Shown here one piece after another: positions 1 to 6,052 of a stretch of 8,254 nucleotides of DNA. This DNA comes from GCA-2687515 sp963582805 (GTDB taxonomy: Bacteria > Pseudomonadota > Alphaproteobacteria > Rhodospirillales > UBA2165): assembly GCA_963582805.1 (NCBI GenBank), contig CAUZTZ010000186.1, positions 1 through 8,254 of the forward strand. The letters run 5' to 3'. Under the pieces are notes generated by a model. The model saw only the letters and a program-made list of their open reading frames with translations. It had not been told where the DNA came from and did no database searches. Position 1 is the stretch's first letter. Every line of letters starts with the position of its first letter. A program made the translations under genes and the position numbers.

Positions 1-923
1 AACATTATCTGGATGCGGAAGTGGACGGATTGATGGGCGGCGGCCACAACCCGTTCCGCGAACGATTGTCGGACCTGTCAGATGTGCGCATCAAGGAAAT
101 GGATGCAGCCGGCATCGATATCCAGGTCCTCTCCCATTGTCCGCCCGGCGCCCAGGCGTTCGGGTCTGAGGCCGGCGTCGCGCTGGCCACCAACGTCAAT
201 GACCGGCTCGCCGCGTTTGTGAAAACCAAGCCCGACCGGTTTTCCGCGTTCGCCACCTTGCCTACCCCCGATGCCAAGGCCTCCGCCGACGAGCTGGAAC
301 GCTGCGTCAACGAATACGGCTTCAAAGGCGCCATGGTGCATGGGCTGACCGAGCTGACCTTCATCGACGACAAGCGCTTCTGGCCGATCTTCGAGCGCGC
401 CGAGGCCTTGGACGTGCCCATCTATGTGCATCCGGCGCCGCCGCACCCGACGCTGGTGGATATCTATCTCAAAGACTATGCCGAGGAATATCCGGTTATC
501 CTCGGCCCCGGCTGGGGCTTCACCATGGAGACCGCGACGGCGGGCCTGCGCCTGGTGTTGAGCGGCGTGTTCGATAAATATCCCAAGCTTAAAATCATTC
601 TCGGCCATATGGGCGAGGGCTTGCCGTTTCTTCTCTGGCGCATCAATCACACCATGACCCGGATGGGCGGGCCAAAAGCCAAGACGCTGCCCTTCAAGGA
701 AATTTTCTGCGAGCATTTCCACGTCACCACCAGCGGCAACTTTTCCGATGCGGCGCTTTTGTGCAGCGTTATGGAAATGGGCGCCGACCGCATTCTGTTC
801 TCCGTCGACTGGCCCTATATCGAGAACGCGCCGGGCACAGCCTGGATGGAACAGGTGCCATTGGGGCGCGAAGACCGCATCAAGCTGTTGAGCGGCAATG
901 CCAAGAAATTGTTGAAAATGTAA
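1..923 (+). CDS. Amidohydrolase-2 family decarboxylase, gamma-resorcylate/2,3-dihydroxybenzoate decarboxylase-like (5' end outside window)
   Basis: Metal-dependent TIM-barrel enzyme of the amidohydrolase-2 (ACMSD) family. Known relatives remove CO2 non-oxidatively from hydroxybenzoates in the cytoplasm. The frame is open from base 3 to the TAA at 921-923, so the N terminus, including the usual first metal-binding motif (ExH or HxH), lies outside the window. Numbering from the GTG at 21, the expected barrel motifs follow in order: the metal-ligand His137 in YVHPAPP, a GPGWGF segment matching the GPTWAF type, His196 in LGHMGEGLP, an HVTTSGNF segment, and Asp263 in FSVDWPYIENAP. The SGNF and FS(V/T)DWP combination is typical of gamma-resorcylate and dihydroxybenzoate decarboxylases rather than of ACMSD itself. 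The GTG at 21 is probably internal, because homologous sequence continues upstream of it. The hydrolase gene follows after 16 nt, suggesting one transcript. Family is secure; the substrate is inferred, and a hydrolase or hydratase activity is possible. Confidence 0.88.
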   Translation, partial: HYLDAEVDGLMGGGHNPFRERLSDLSDVRIKEMDAAGIDIQVLSHCPPGAQAFGSEAGVALATNVNDRLAAFVKTKPDRFSAFATLPTPDAKASADELERCVNEYGFKGAMVHGLTELTFIDDKRFWPIFERAEALDVPIYVHPAPPHPTLVDIYLKDYAEEYPVILGPGWGFTMETATAGLRLVLSGVFDKYPKLKIILGHMGEGLPFLLWRINHTMTRMGGPKAKTLPFKEIFCEHFHVTTSGNFSDAALLCSVMEMGADRILFSVDWPYIENAPGTAWMEQVPLGREDRIKLLSGNAKKLLKM

Positions 924-926
924 TTT

Positions 927-931
927 GGGGG
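927..931 (+). promoter_or_regulatory. Ribosome binding site of the alpha/beta hydrolase
   Basis: A GGGGG/GGGGA purine run lies 8 nt before the ATG at 940, just after the stop of the upstream gene. It supports the ATG at 940 over the in-frame TTG at 925, which would overlap the site itself. Confidence 0.6.
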
Positions 932-939
932 AAAAGAGC

Positions 940-2178
940 ATGGCTGACCAAGATGCGCCCAGTGTGCGCCGCTATGAAGAGCAACGCTGGCTGATCGATA
1001 CGGTTATCGGTACCGTCGGCGTCGAATGGGATCAGGCGCGCGTCGTCTATATGAGCGCGCCCGGCGGGGTTGAGGCGATGGCCGAGTTCCGCGCCACCGC
1101 CGCCCGCATCCAGAAATACGCCGATATCGACCGCGAATTCGTTACCCAAGCCCGCCGCCGGGAAGCCAAGGCCAAGGCGGCCGAGGATGCCGGCAACCGG
1201 GTCTCGGCGCGGGAAAGCTATTTCATTGCCTCGCTTTTATGGGCGACGGCGCGCTGGCCCATCCATTCGGCCACCGAGGCGCTTTTGGAAATGGAAGTGA
1301 AGATGAACGCATGCTTCGATAAGTTCATCGAGTTCGCCGACCGCCCCATCGAGCGGGTGGAAATTCCGTTCGGCGATCAGTTCCTGCCCGCCTACTTACA
1401 TCTGCCGCGCGAGGCCAAAGGCGGCGAATCCTTCCCCTGCATCGTCACCTCGCAGGGTATGGATGGCTGCAAGGAAACGGCGGTGGCCATTTATGGCGAC
1501 AAGGCGCTGGAACGGGGCATTGCGGTTTTGGGCCTCGACGGGCCGGGGCAGGGGGAATGCTTTTCCCGCCGGGTTTTGGTAACGGCGTTCAACCATGGCG
1601 ATGCGGTCAGTGCCGCCTATGACTGGCTGGAAGCGCGCGCCGAAATCGACAGTGACCGGCTCGGTTTCCGGGGCACCAGTTTTGGCAGTTATTTCGGCGC
1701 CGTTGCCGCCGCCGCCTTAGGCGAGCGGATGAAAGCCTGCGTGCTCGCCGCCGTCTGCCAGGAGCCCGGCTGCAACACCATCTTCAATCAGGCCTCGCCC
1801 ACCTTCAAGATGCGCTTCATGTATATGGCCGGCTATACCGACGAGGCGGAATTCGATGAGTTCTGCAAGACCATCGATCTTCGCTCCATCGTCGGCGCTA
1901 TCACCGCCGACGTGTTGACCGTCGCCGGCAGCGATGATGAGCTAAGTCCGATTCAGCACACCTATGATCTGATGGAGCGCATCAAATCCCCCAAAAAGCT
2001 TATCGTCTATGAGGGCGCCCGCCATGGATTGTGGCAGGCAACGTCGGTGGCGGCGGGCAAAAACCCGCACAACGCCATCGCCGACTGGCTGCAGGAGCGT
2101 CTCGTTAAGGGCGGCGATATGACGTCCGAGCAGGTCCATGTGGACCCATTGGGCCGCGAAACGGTGACGCCTTACTGA
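940..2178 (+). CDS. Alpha/beta hydrolase with helical N-terminal domain, 2,6-dihydroxypseudooxynicotine hydrolase-like
   Basis: Serine hydrolase of 412 residues. An N-terminal alpha-helical region (about 1-130, rich in Ala, Arg and Glu) precedes a classical alpha/beta-hydrolase core. This architecture is shared by the nicotine-pathway C-C hydrolase 2,6-dihydroxypseudooxynicotine hydrolase, the fungal Ayg1 polyketide-shortening hydrolases and FrsA-like proteins. The nucleophile is Ser247 in GTSFGS (GxSxG pattern). The likely acid is Asp333 in AGSDDELSP, which sits in the usual G-x-x-D-x-x-x-P turn, and the likely base is His362 in YEGARHGLW. An IVTSQGMDG segment and a GLDGPGQGE strand-turn also fit the fold. 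The first amidohydrolase ends 16 nt upstream, so the two are probably co-transcribed. The gene ends 4 nt from the convergent dehydrogenase. The fold and triad are seen in the sequence. C-C bond cleavage of a 1,3-dicarbonyl-type side chain or ring product is inferred; esterase activity is the main alternative. Confidence 0.88.
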   Translation: MADQDAPSVRRYEEQRWLIDTVIGTVGVEWDQARVVYMSAPGGVEAMAEFRATAARIQKYADIDREFVTQARRREAKAKAAEDAGNRVSARESYFIASLLWATARWPIHSATEALLEMEVKMNACFDKFIEFADRPIERVEIPFGDQFLPAYLHLPREAKGGESFPCIVTSQGMDGCKETAVAIYGDKALERGIAVLGLDGPGQGECFSRRVLVTAFNHGDAVSAAYDWLEARAEIDSDRLGFRGTSFGSYFGAVAAAALGERMKACVLAAVCQEPGCNTIFNQASPTFKMRFMYMAGYTDEAEFDEFCKTIDLRSIVGAITADVLTVAGSDDELSPIQHTYDLMERIKSPKKLIVYEGARHGLWQATSVAAGKNPHNAIADWLQERLVKGGDMTSEQVHVDPLGRETVTPY

Positions 2179-2182
2179 TCGG

Positions 2183-2947
2183 TCAGCGCGGCGCCATGCG
2201 CAGGGCGCCGTCGATGCGGATGGTCTCGCCATTCAAATATCCGTTCTCGCAGATATGCAGCGCCAGCTGCGCATATTCGGATGCATGGCCCATACGTTGC
2301 GGGAACGGCACCGATGCGTTGAGGGCGTCCAGGGCTTCTTCCGGCAATCCGTCCGCCAGCGGCGTCAACAAAACCCCCGGTGCGATGGTGCAGACACGCA
2401 CGCCCCGGCTGGATAGATCGCGGGCGATGGGCATGGTCATGCCGACGATGCCGCCCTTCGATGCCGCATAGGCAACCTGGCCGATCTGGCCCTCATAAGC
2501 GGCGACCGAGGCGGTCATCACCACCACGCCGCGCTCGCCATCGTCGTTGAGCGGCTCGGCGGCCGAGGCGTCAACCGCGAACAGGCGGGTCGCGTTGAAG
2601 GTGCCGATCAGATTGACGGTGATAATTTTGGTGTAAAGCTCCAGCGAATGGGGCCCGTCGCGCCCGACAATGCGGTTGCCCGCGGCGATGCCGGCGCAAT
2701 TGATCAGGATGCGGGCGGCGCCGTTCTTTTCCTTGGCGGCATCGAGGGCGCCTTGTACGGAGGCTTCGCTGGCGACATCGCATTGATAAAAATCGCCGCC
2801 AATGCCGGCGGCCACCTGGTTGCCCTTGTCTTCGTTGAGATCGAAGATCGACACCTGAGCGCCTTTTTCGGCCAAATCCTTCGCCGTCGCCTCGCCAAGA
2901 CCCGACGCGCCGCCGGTCACAATCGCCGCAATTCCGCTCACATCCAT
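2183..2947 (-). CDS. Short-chain dehydrogenase/reductase, type-2 3-hydroxyacyl-CoA dehydrogenase (HSD17B10)-like
   Basis: Classical NAD-dependent SDR of 254 residues. TGGASGLG (11-18) is the dinucleotide-binding glycine motif. Asp36, at the end of strand 2 (IFDL), favours NAD(H) over NADP(H). NCAGI (83-87), Asn112, Ser147 in TASVAA, and Tyr160/Lys164 in YAASK complete the catalytic set. The EGQIGQVAYAASKGGIVGMT stretch, the IAPGVLLTPL loop and the ending NGETIRIDGALRM closely resemble the human HSD17B10/bacterial type-2 3-hydroxyacyl-CoA dehydrogenase subgroup, as does the long insertion between Asn112 and Ser147. The probable reaction is oxidation of a 3-hydroxyacyl-CoA or another secondary alcohol in the cytoplasm. 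The start at 2947 is preferred because GAGGAG at 2958-2963 precedes it, and the in-frame ATG at 2965 overlaps that site. The gene faces the alpha/beta hydrolase tail to tail and diverges from the second amidohydrolase. SDR membership is certain; the CoA substrate is inferred from the subgroup. Confidence 0.93.
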   Translation of the reverse strand: MDVSGIAAIVTGGASGLGEATAKDLAEKGAQVSIFDLNEDKGNQVAAGIGGDFYQCDVASEASVQGALDAAKEKNGAARILINCAGIAAGNRIVGRDGPHSLELYTKIITVNLIGTFNATRLFAVDASAAEPLNDDGERGVVVMTASVAAYEGQIGQVAYAASKGGIVGMTMPIARDLSSRGVRVCTIAPGVLLTPLADGLPEEALDALNASVPFPQRMGHASEYAQLALHICENGYLNGETIRIDGALRMAPR

Positions 2948-2957
2948 ATTTTCGTCA

Positions 2958-2963
2958 CTCCTC
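2958..2963 (-). promoter_or_regulatory. Ribosome binding site of the SDR gene
   Basis: On the minus strand the sequence reads GAGGAG followed by TGA, 10 nt before the ATG at 2947. It decides the start: the alternative ATG at 2965 sits directly on top of this site and has no comparable site upstream. Confidence 0.65.
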
Positions 2964-2973
2964 ATTCAAACCC

Positions 2974-2998
2974 GGTACCGGCAATGATATCCGGTGCC
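2974..2998. promoter_or_regulatory. Inverted repeat, candidate operator in the divergent control region
   Basis: GGTACCGG at 2974-2981 and CCGGTGCC at 2991-2998 form 8-bp arms with one mismatch around a 9-nt AT-rich centre. The left arm also belongs to a perfect 10-bp palindrome, CCGGTACCGG (2972-2981). The centre contains the TATCAT proposed as the leftward -10 element, so a dimeric repressor bound here would block transcription of the SDR gene. No regulator gene is in the window. The repeat is visible; its role as an operator is inferred. Confidence 0.4.
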
Positions 2999-3011
2999 AA
3001 GGGTTCGGCAA
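2984..3011 (-). promoter_or_regulatory. Candidate sigma70-type promoter for the SDR gene
   Basis: On the minus strand TTGCCG (plus-strand 3006-3011) and TATCAT (plus-strand 2984-2989) are separated by 16 bp. The matches to consensus are 4/6 and 5/6. Transcription would start near 2977, leaving a leader of about 30 nt before the ATG at 2947. The prediction is by eye only. Confidence 0.35.
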
Positions 3012-3040
3012 GCCCCGATTTCCGCAAATCCCGAATAGCC

Positions 3041-3068
3041 TTGCCCGGCAAAACCCAATACCTATTAT
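3041..3068 (+). promoter_or_regulatory. Candidate sigma70-type promoter for the second amidohydrolase
   Basis: TTGCCC (3041-3046) and TATTAT (3063-3068) are separated by 16 bp, matching consensus at 4/6 and 5/6. Transcription would start near 3075, about 28 nt before the ATG at 3103. The -35 element lies within a small perfect inverted repeat, TTGCC-C-GGCAA (3041-3051). The prediction is by eye only. Confidence 0.4.
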
Positions 3069-3089
3069 CTCAGGTTAACTCTGTCCCCT

Positions 3090-3096
3090 GGGAGGA
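3090..3096 (+). promoter_or_regulatory. Ribosome binding site of the second amidohydrolase
   Basis: GGGAGGA ends 6 nt before the ATG at 3103. It is a strong Shine-Dalgarno match that fixes this start. Confidence 0.75.
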
Positions 3097-3102
3097 ACAA
3101 AA

Positions 3103-4086
3103 ATGCGTTACGATCTGCACACCCATTATTACCCCGACACTTTTTTCGATGCGGTCCGTAACAGCGGCGGTGAATTCAACTTTGCCATGGACCCGGTGGG
3201 GCGCACCATCATCCAATATCAGGGCGCCCGCTTTTTCGGCATCACGCCGCCGATGACGGACCCGGAAAAACGTATCGAGGATATGGACCGGGTGGGCATC
3301 GATGTGGAAGTAATATCCCTATCGACGCCGAACGTTTTTTTCGCGGCGCCCGAGGAACAGGCCGGCATCGCCCGCATGGTCAACGATTCCTACGCCGAGC
3401 TGGTGGCCCGTTACCCCACGCGCTTCAAGACCTTCGCCTCGATCCCCATGGATGATCCAGACGCGGCGCTCACCGAATTGGAGCGCGCCATGGATGATTT
3501 GAAAATGAATGGCGTCGTGCTGCTTTCCAACATCCAGGGGCGGCCCCTGACCGCGCCCCAGTACCGGCCGTTCCTGGAAGAAGCCAACCGGCGCAAGCTG
3601 TGCATTTTCATTCACCCGATGCTGCCCGGCAACGCCGAAGCCTATACGGAATATGTGCTGGGGCCGATCTTGGGCTTCACCGCCGATACGACGCTGGCCG
3701 CCGCCCGGCTTTGCTATTCCGGCGTCTTGAAGGACCTGCCCGATATCAAATGGCTTTTGGGTCACGCCGGCGGCGCCGTGCCGTGGCTGATGGAGCGCCT
3801 CGATACCGGCTATCGGGATTTCGCCGAATGCCAGGAGAATATCGACGAATTGCCGAGCGTCTATTTAAAGAAGCTCTATTACGACACGGTCACCTTCAGC
3901 CCCCACAATTTGGGCATGCTGCGCGATCTGGTGGGCACCGATCACATGGCCATGGGCAGCGATTATCCGCACCTGTTGGGTTCCATCGAAAAATCGGTGA
4001 CCTCGATCGAGGCGCTGCATATTCCCGAGGCGGAAAAGGACATGATCTTCTCGGGAACGGCCTTAAGTATCCTCAATAACCTCTAA
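3103..4086 (+). CDS. Amidohydrolase-2 family protein, ACMSD-like decarboxylase or hydrolase
   Basis: Complete metal-dependent TIM-barrel enzyme of 327 residues, the normal length for the ACMSD/amidohydrolase-2 family. The N-terminal DLHTHYYP carries the HxH metal motif (His6, His8). His171 in IFIHPMLPG, His221 in LLGHAGGAVPW and Asp287 in MGSDYPH complete the expected Zn-site and catalytic pattern. Relatives decarboxylate aromatic or semialdehyde carboxylates such as 2-amino-3-carboxymuconate semialdehyde; others in the family hydrolyse or hydrate lactones. The gene is clearly a different subfamily from the first amidohydrolase. It keeps HxH and GSDYPH, where the other has SVDWPY, and lacks the SGNF segment. 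A strong ribosome site precedes the ATG. The gene diverges from the SDR and converges on the ThDP enzyme, with a hairpin between them. No signal peptide is apparent, so it should be cytoplasmic. Family is secure; the substrate is unknown. Confidence 0.92.
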   Translation: MRYDLHTHYYPDTFFDAVRNSGGEFNFAMDPVGRTIIQYQGARFFGITPPMTDPEKRIEDMDRVGIDVEVISLSTPNVFFAAPEEQAGIARMVNDSYAELVARYPTRFKTFASIPMDDPDAALTELERAMDDLKMNGVVLLSNIQGRPLTAPQYRPFLEEANRRKLCIFIHPMLPGNAEAYTEYVLGPILGFTADTTLAAARLCYSGVLKDLPDIKWLLGHAGGAVPWLMERLDTGYRDFAECQENIDELPSVYLKKLYYDTVTFSPHNLGMLRDLVGTDHMAMGSDYPHLLGSIEKSVTSIEALHIPEAEKDMIFSGTALSILNNL

Positions 4087-4102
4087 TATAAGAGCGCCGG
4101 CC

Positions 4103-4136
4103 GCTGGCTTCGCTGGGTGCGCCCAGCCAAGCCAGC
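4103..4136. terminator. Strong hairpin between convergent genes, likely bidirectional terminator
   Basis: GCTGGCTTCGCTGGG (4103-4117) and CCCAGCCAAGCCAGC (4122-4136) pair over 15 positions with one mismatch around a TGCG loop. The hairpin lies 17 nt after the stop of the second amidohydrolase and 9 nt past the end of the ThDP gene. T-tracts on either side are weak (GGTTCTTAA rightward, CTCTTATATT leftward), so it is not a textbook intrinsic terminator. Its position between two gene ends supports termination or 3'-end protection. Confidence 0.6.
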
Positions 4137-4145
4137 AGCGGGTTC

Positions 4146-5912
4146 TTAACCGCCGTCGATCAGCCGCTTCAGCCAGACCGATATCACCGCCGGTTTGCCG
4201 GCGCGGATTTGTTCGAGGCCGCGCTTGATCGCCGGTCCCACTTCCGCCGGGTCATCGACGTTTTCGCCATAGGCGCCGGCCGCGGCGGCTTCGGCGGCGA
4301 AATCGATGGGCGGATCGAAATAGCCGCCTTCATAGCCCGATTGGCTCGCATAGCTATCCTCGCCGAAGGCATTTTGAACCGCCAATGTGCCGGTGGTGTA
4401 GGAGCGGTTGGTGTAGACAATGGTCAGGAACGGTGCGCCGTAATGGGCGGCCGCCCAAATCGCCGGCTGCGGCGTTCCGAACTGATAGAAGCCGTCGCCG
4501 GTGACGCAGACCATATCTTTGTCCGGCGCGCCCATCTTGGCGCCGAACGCCGCGCCCGGACCCCAGCCGCCCGACGATCCCGGATTGCGGATATAGGACA
4601 GCGGTTTGGAGCAGCGCAGATATTCGTTAAAGCGTGCCGGTCCCAAAGTGTCGTCGAGGACGACGCAGTTGTCATCGATGGCCAGGCTGATCTGATAGGA
4701 GAGCCACAAGGGATCGATGGGCGTGTCGTTCTTGTGGCTTTCCGCTTCGGTGATCAAATCGGCGATGCGCTTGGCCGATGCCACCGCCAGTTTTTCAGAG
4801 CGGGCCTTGATGCGCGCCCTGTCGTCATCGGTGAGCAGCGCCTTGGCTGCCGCTGTAATGGCCTGGATGGTGGCCAGGGGATCGGCGGAGATGCGCAAGT
4901 TGGCGGTGAACTCGAACGTCGGCACCCGCAAGTTGGCGGGATCGAAGCCGGCCGCCGCAATATAAGCGTCCGCCGGCGGCGCCACGTTGCGACCCTCCGC
5001 CCACGGCACTTCCACGTCGAGCACGAACAATGCATCGGCTTCGGCCACCGTATTCTGGGCCTGATAAAGGGGATGGTCGAACGGAAACGAAAGATAGGCG
5101 CGCATGGCGCTTTCGGTGACCGCGAGGCCCAACAGTTCGGCCAGTTCCACCAGCGCCGGGACGCATTCGGGATTGCGCCCGGAGCCCGACACCACGCACA
5201 CCGGATGGGCGGCGGCGATCAGGCGCTCGGCCACTTCCTTGGCGTCTTCGGAATTGGGCGGGCCCACGCGCGGGATGCCCAGCTCGATGGCGCTCGGGAA
5301 GTCTTCTTCCCGCAGGGGCAGGAAGGTCAGCTCTTTCGGGATCGACAGATAGGACGGCCCTTGCGGCTCGCTCCTGGCCACCTGGATGGCGCGCGAAACC
5401 ACGACGCCGGGATTATCCTGATAGGTGAGGCGCCGCTCCCACTTGGTGTAGTTGCGCACGATGCCGTTCTGATCGAAGGTTTCCTGCATCCAGATATGAC
5501 CGCCTTCGGCGCGCGATCCGTCCATGGTGCCGGGCGCCGAGGTTGGCGGATAGCCCGCCGTCATCAACACCGGCAGGCGCGAGCGCCACGCCGTATGAAT
5601 GGCGCCGCCGTAATGCAGGGTGCCCACATCCACATGCACGGCGGTGGCGGCGGGGCGCCCGGTGACGGCGGCGAAGCCTAAGGCCGCGTTGAGGCTGATA
5701 TGCTCCAACGGCACGGTTATCAGGCGCACCGGATTGTTGTGGCCGAGGGCGTGCGCCTTGGCGGTGGCTTCCTGGTAAAATCCGATGTCGGAACCGGATG
5801 TGAAAAACAGATGATCGATACCGCCTGCCGCCATGGCGGCGACGATGGCGTCGGCGTAATTGTCGATGCCGGTCTTGGAAGTGCCTTCGGGTTTGCTTTC
5901 GTCCGGGCTCAT
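4146..5912 (-). CDS. Thiamine-diphosphate-dependent enzyme, acetolactate synthase/benzoylformate decarboxylase-like superfamily
   Basis: ThDP enzyme of 588 residues with the usual three-domain order. The N-terminal pyrimidine-binding domain (about 15-195) has the activating Glu70 in PLEHISLNAALGFA followed by TGRPAA. The central domain (about 220-360) includes VCVVSGSGRNP. The C-terminal diphosphate-binding domain (about 400-580) has the Mg-ThDP motif starting at GDG 472-474 and ending at Asn502 in YTNRSY. Relatives decarboxylate or ligate 2-oxo acids, oxalyl-CoA or sulfoacetaldehyde. No sequence feature I can recognise fixes the substrate, and I do not assign acetolactate synthase. The ATG at 5912 is chosen over an in-frame upstream start at 6005 because GGGAGG lies 6 nt before it, and the 31 extra residues look non-homologous. 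The gene converges on the second amidohydrolase and diverges from a peptidoglycan-binding-like ORF. A role in 2-oxoacid decarboxylation in the same catabolic route is inferred from its neighbours. Confidence 0.9.
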   Translation of the reverse strand: MSPDESKPEGTSKTGIDNYADAIVAAMAAGGIDHLFFTSGSDIGFYQEATAKAHALGHNNPVRLITVPLEHISLNAALGFAAVTGRPAATAVHVDVGTLHYGGAIHTAWRSRLPVLMTAGYPPTSAPGTMDGSRAEGGHIWMQETFDQNGIVRNYTKWERRLTYQDNPGVVVSRAIQVARSEPQGPSYLSIPKELTFLPLREEDFPSAIELGIPRVGPPNSEDAKEVAERLIAAAHPVCVVSGSGRNPECVPALVELAELLGLAVTESAMRAYLSFPFDHPLYQAQNTVAEADALFVLDVEVPWAEGRNVAPPADAYIAAAGFDPANLRVPTFEFTANLRISADPLATIQAITAAAKALLTDDDRARIKARSEKLAVASAKRIADLITEAESHKNDTPIDPLWLSYQISLAIDDNCVVLDDTLGPARFNEYLRCSKPLSYIRNPGSSGGWGPGAAFGAKMGAPDKDMVCVTGDGFYQFGTPQPAIWAAAHYGAPFLTIVYTNRSYTTGTLAVQNAFGEDSYASQSGYEGGYFDPPIDFAAEAAAAGAYGENVDDPAEVGPAIKRGLEQIRAGKPAVISVWLKRLIDGG

Positions 5913-5918
5913 GATCTG

Positions 5919-5924
5919 CCTCCC
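5919..5924 (-). promoter_or_regulatory. Ribosome binding site of the ThDP enzyme
   Basis: On the minus strand GGGAGG ends 6 nt before the ATG at 5912. This sets the start inside a longer open frame that reaches 6005. Confidence 0.75.
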
Positions 5925-6015
5925 TGATATGGCGCTGGTTGGAACGGGCGTTTGCTTATGCCCAGAGGTTAGCAACTCGCCGCGCCGGACGCCAGCACCC
6001 AGCATGATCCGGGCG

Positions 6016-6052
6016 CCGGGTTGCCGGAACCGCCAAGCGTGGCAACCGGTTG
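6016..6052. repeat. Inverted repeat and palindrome in the gap upstream of the ThDP gene
   Basis: CCGGGTTGCC (6016-6025) pairs with GGCAACCGG (6041-6049), with one bulged G and a 15-nt loop. The right arm also starts a perfect 10-bp palindrome, CAACCGGTTG (6043-6052). It lies over the presumed start of the peptidoglycan-binding-like ORF and about 105-140 nt upstream of the ThDP start. It could be an operator. I found no convincing -10/-35 pair in the rest of the 5913-6049 gap. Confidence 0.35.

Noticed and set aside
925..939. TTG at 925 as start of the alpha/beta hydrolase
   Set aside because: It would add five residues encoded by the Shine-Dalgarno region itself. The ATG at 940 has correct spacing from that site.
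78..941. 287-codon open frame on the - strand, antisense to the first amidohydrolase
   Set aside because: No recognisable motif, and it is an antisense shadow of a clearly conserved gene.
2948..2965. ATG at 2965 as start of the SDR
   Set aside because: It overlaps the GAGGAG ribosome site serving the ATG at 2947, and the SDR fold begins normally from 2947.
2979..3051. Three CGGCAA copies as a direct-repeat regulatory array
   Set aside because: Six-base matches with uneven spacing (27 and 40 nt) in GC-rich DNA are weak. Two of them coincide with proposed -35 elements, so they do not stand as a separate feature.
2648..3256. 202-codon + strand frame running through the SDR gene and the divergent promoter gap into the second amidohydrolase
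   Set aside because: It crosses two well-supported genes in wrong frames and would ignore the strong ribosome site at 3090-3096.
4209..5681. Long open frame of 490 codons on the + strand, antisense to the ThDP enzyme
   Set aside because: It mirrors the codon structure of the real gene. The translation is rich in Arg, Gly and His with no recognisable domain, as is common opposite GC-rich genes, while the minus-strand frame has full ThDP motifs.
5913..6005. Upstream start at 6005 for the ThDP enzyme
   Set aside because: The extra 31 residues look non-homologous and the GGGAGG site at 5919-5924 points to the ATG at 5912.
5913..6049. Sigma70 promoter for the ThDP gene
   Set aside because: Hexamers such as TTGCTA and CATAAG are present on the minus strand but only about 9 nt apart. 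No pair with acceptable spacing was found.
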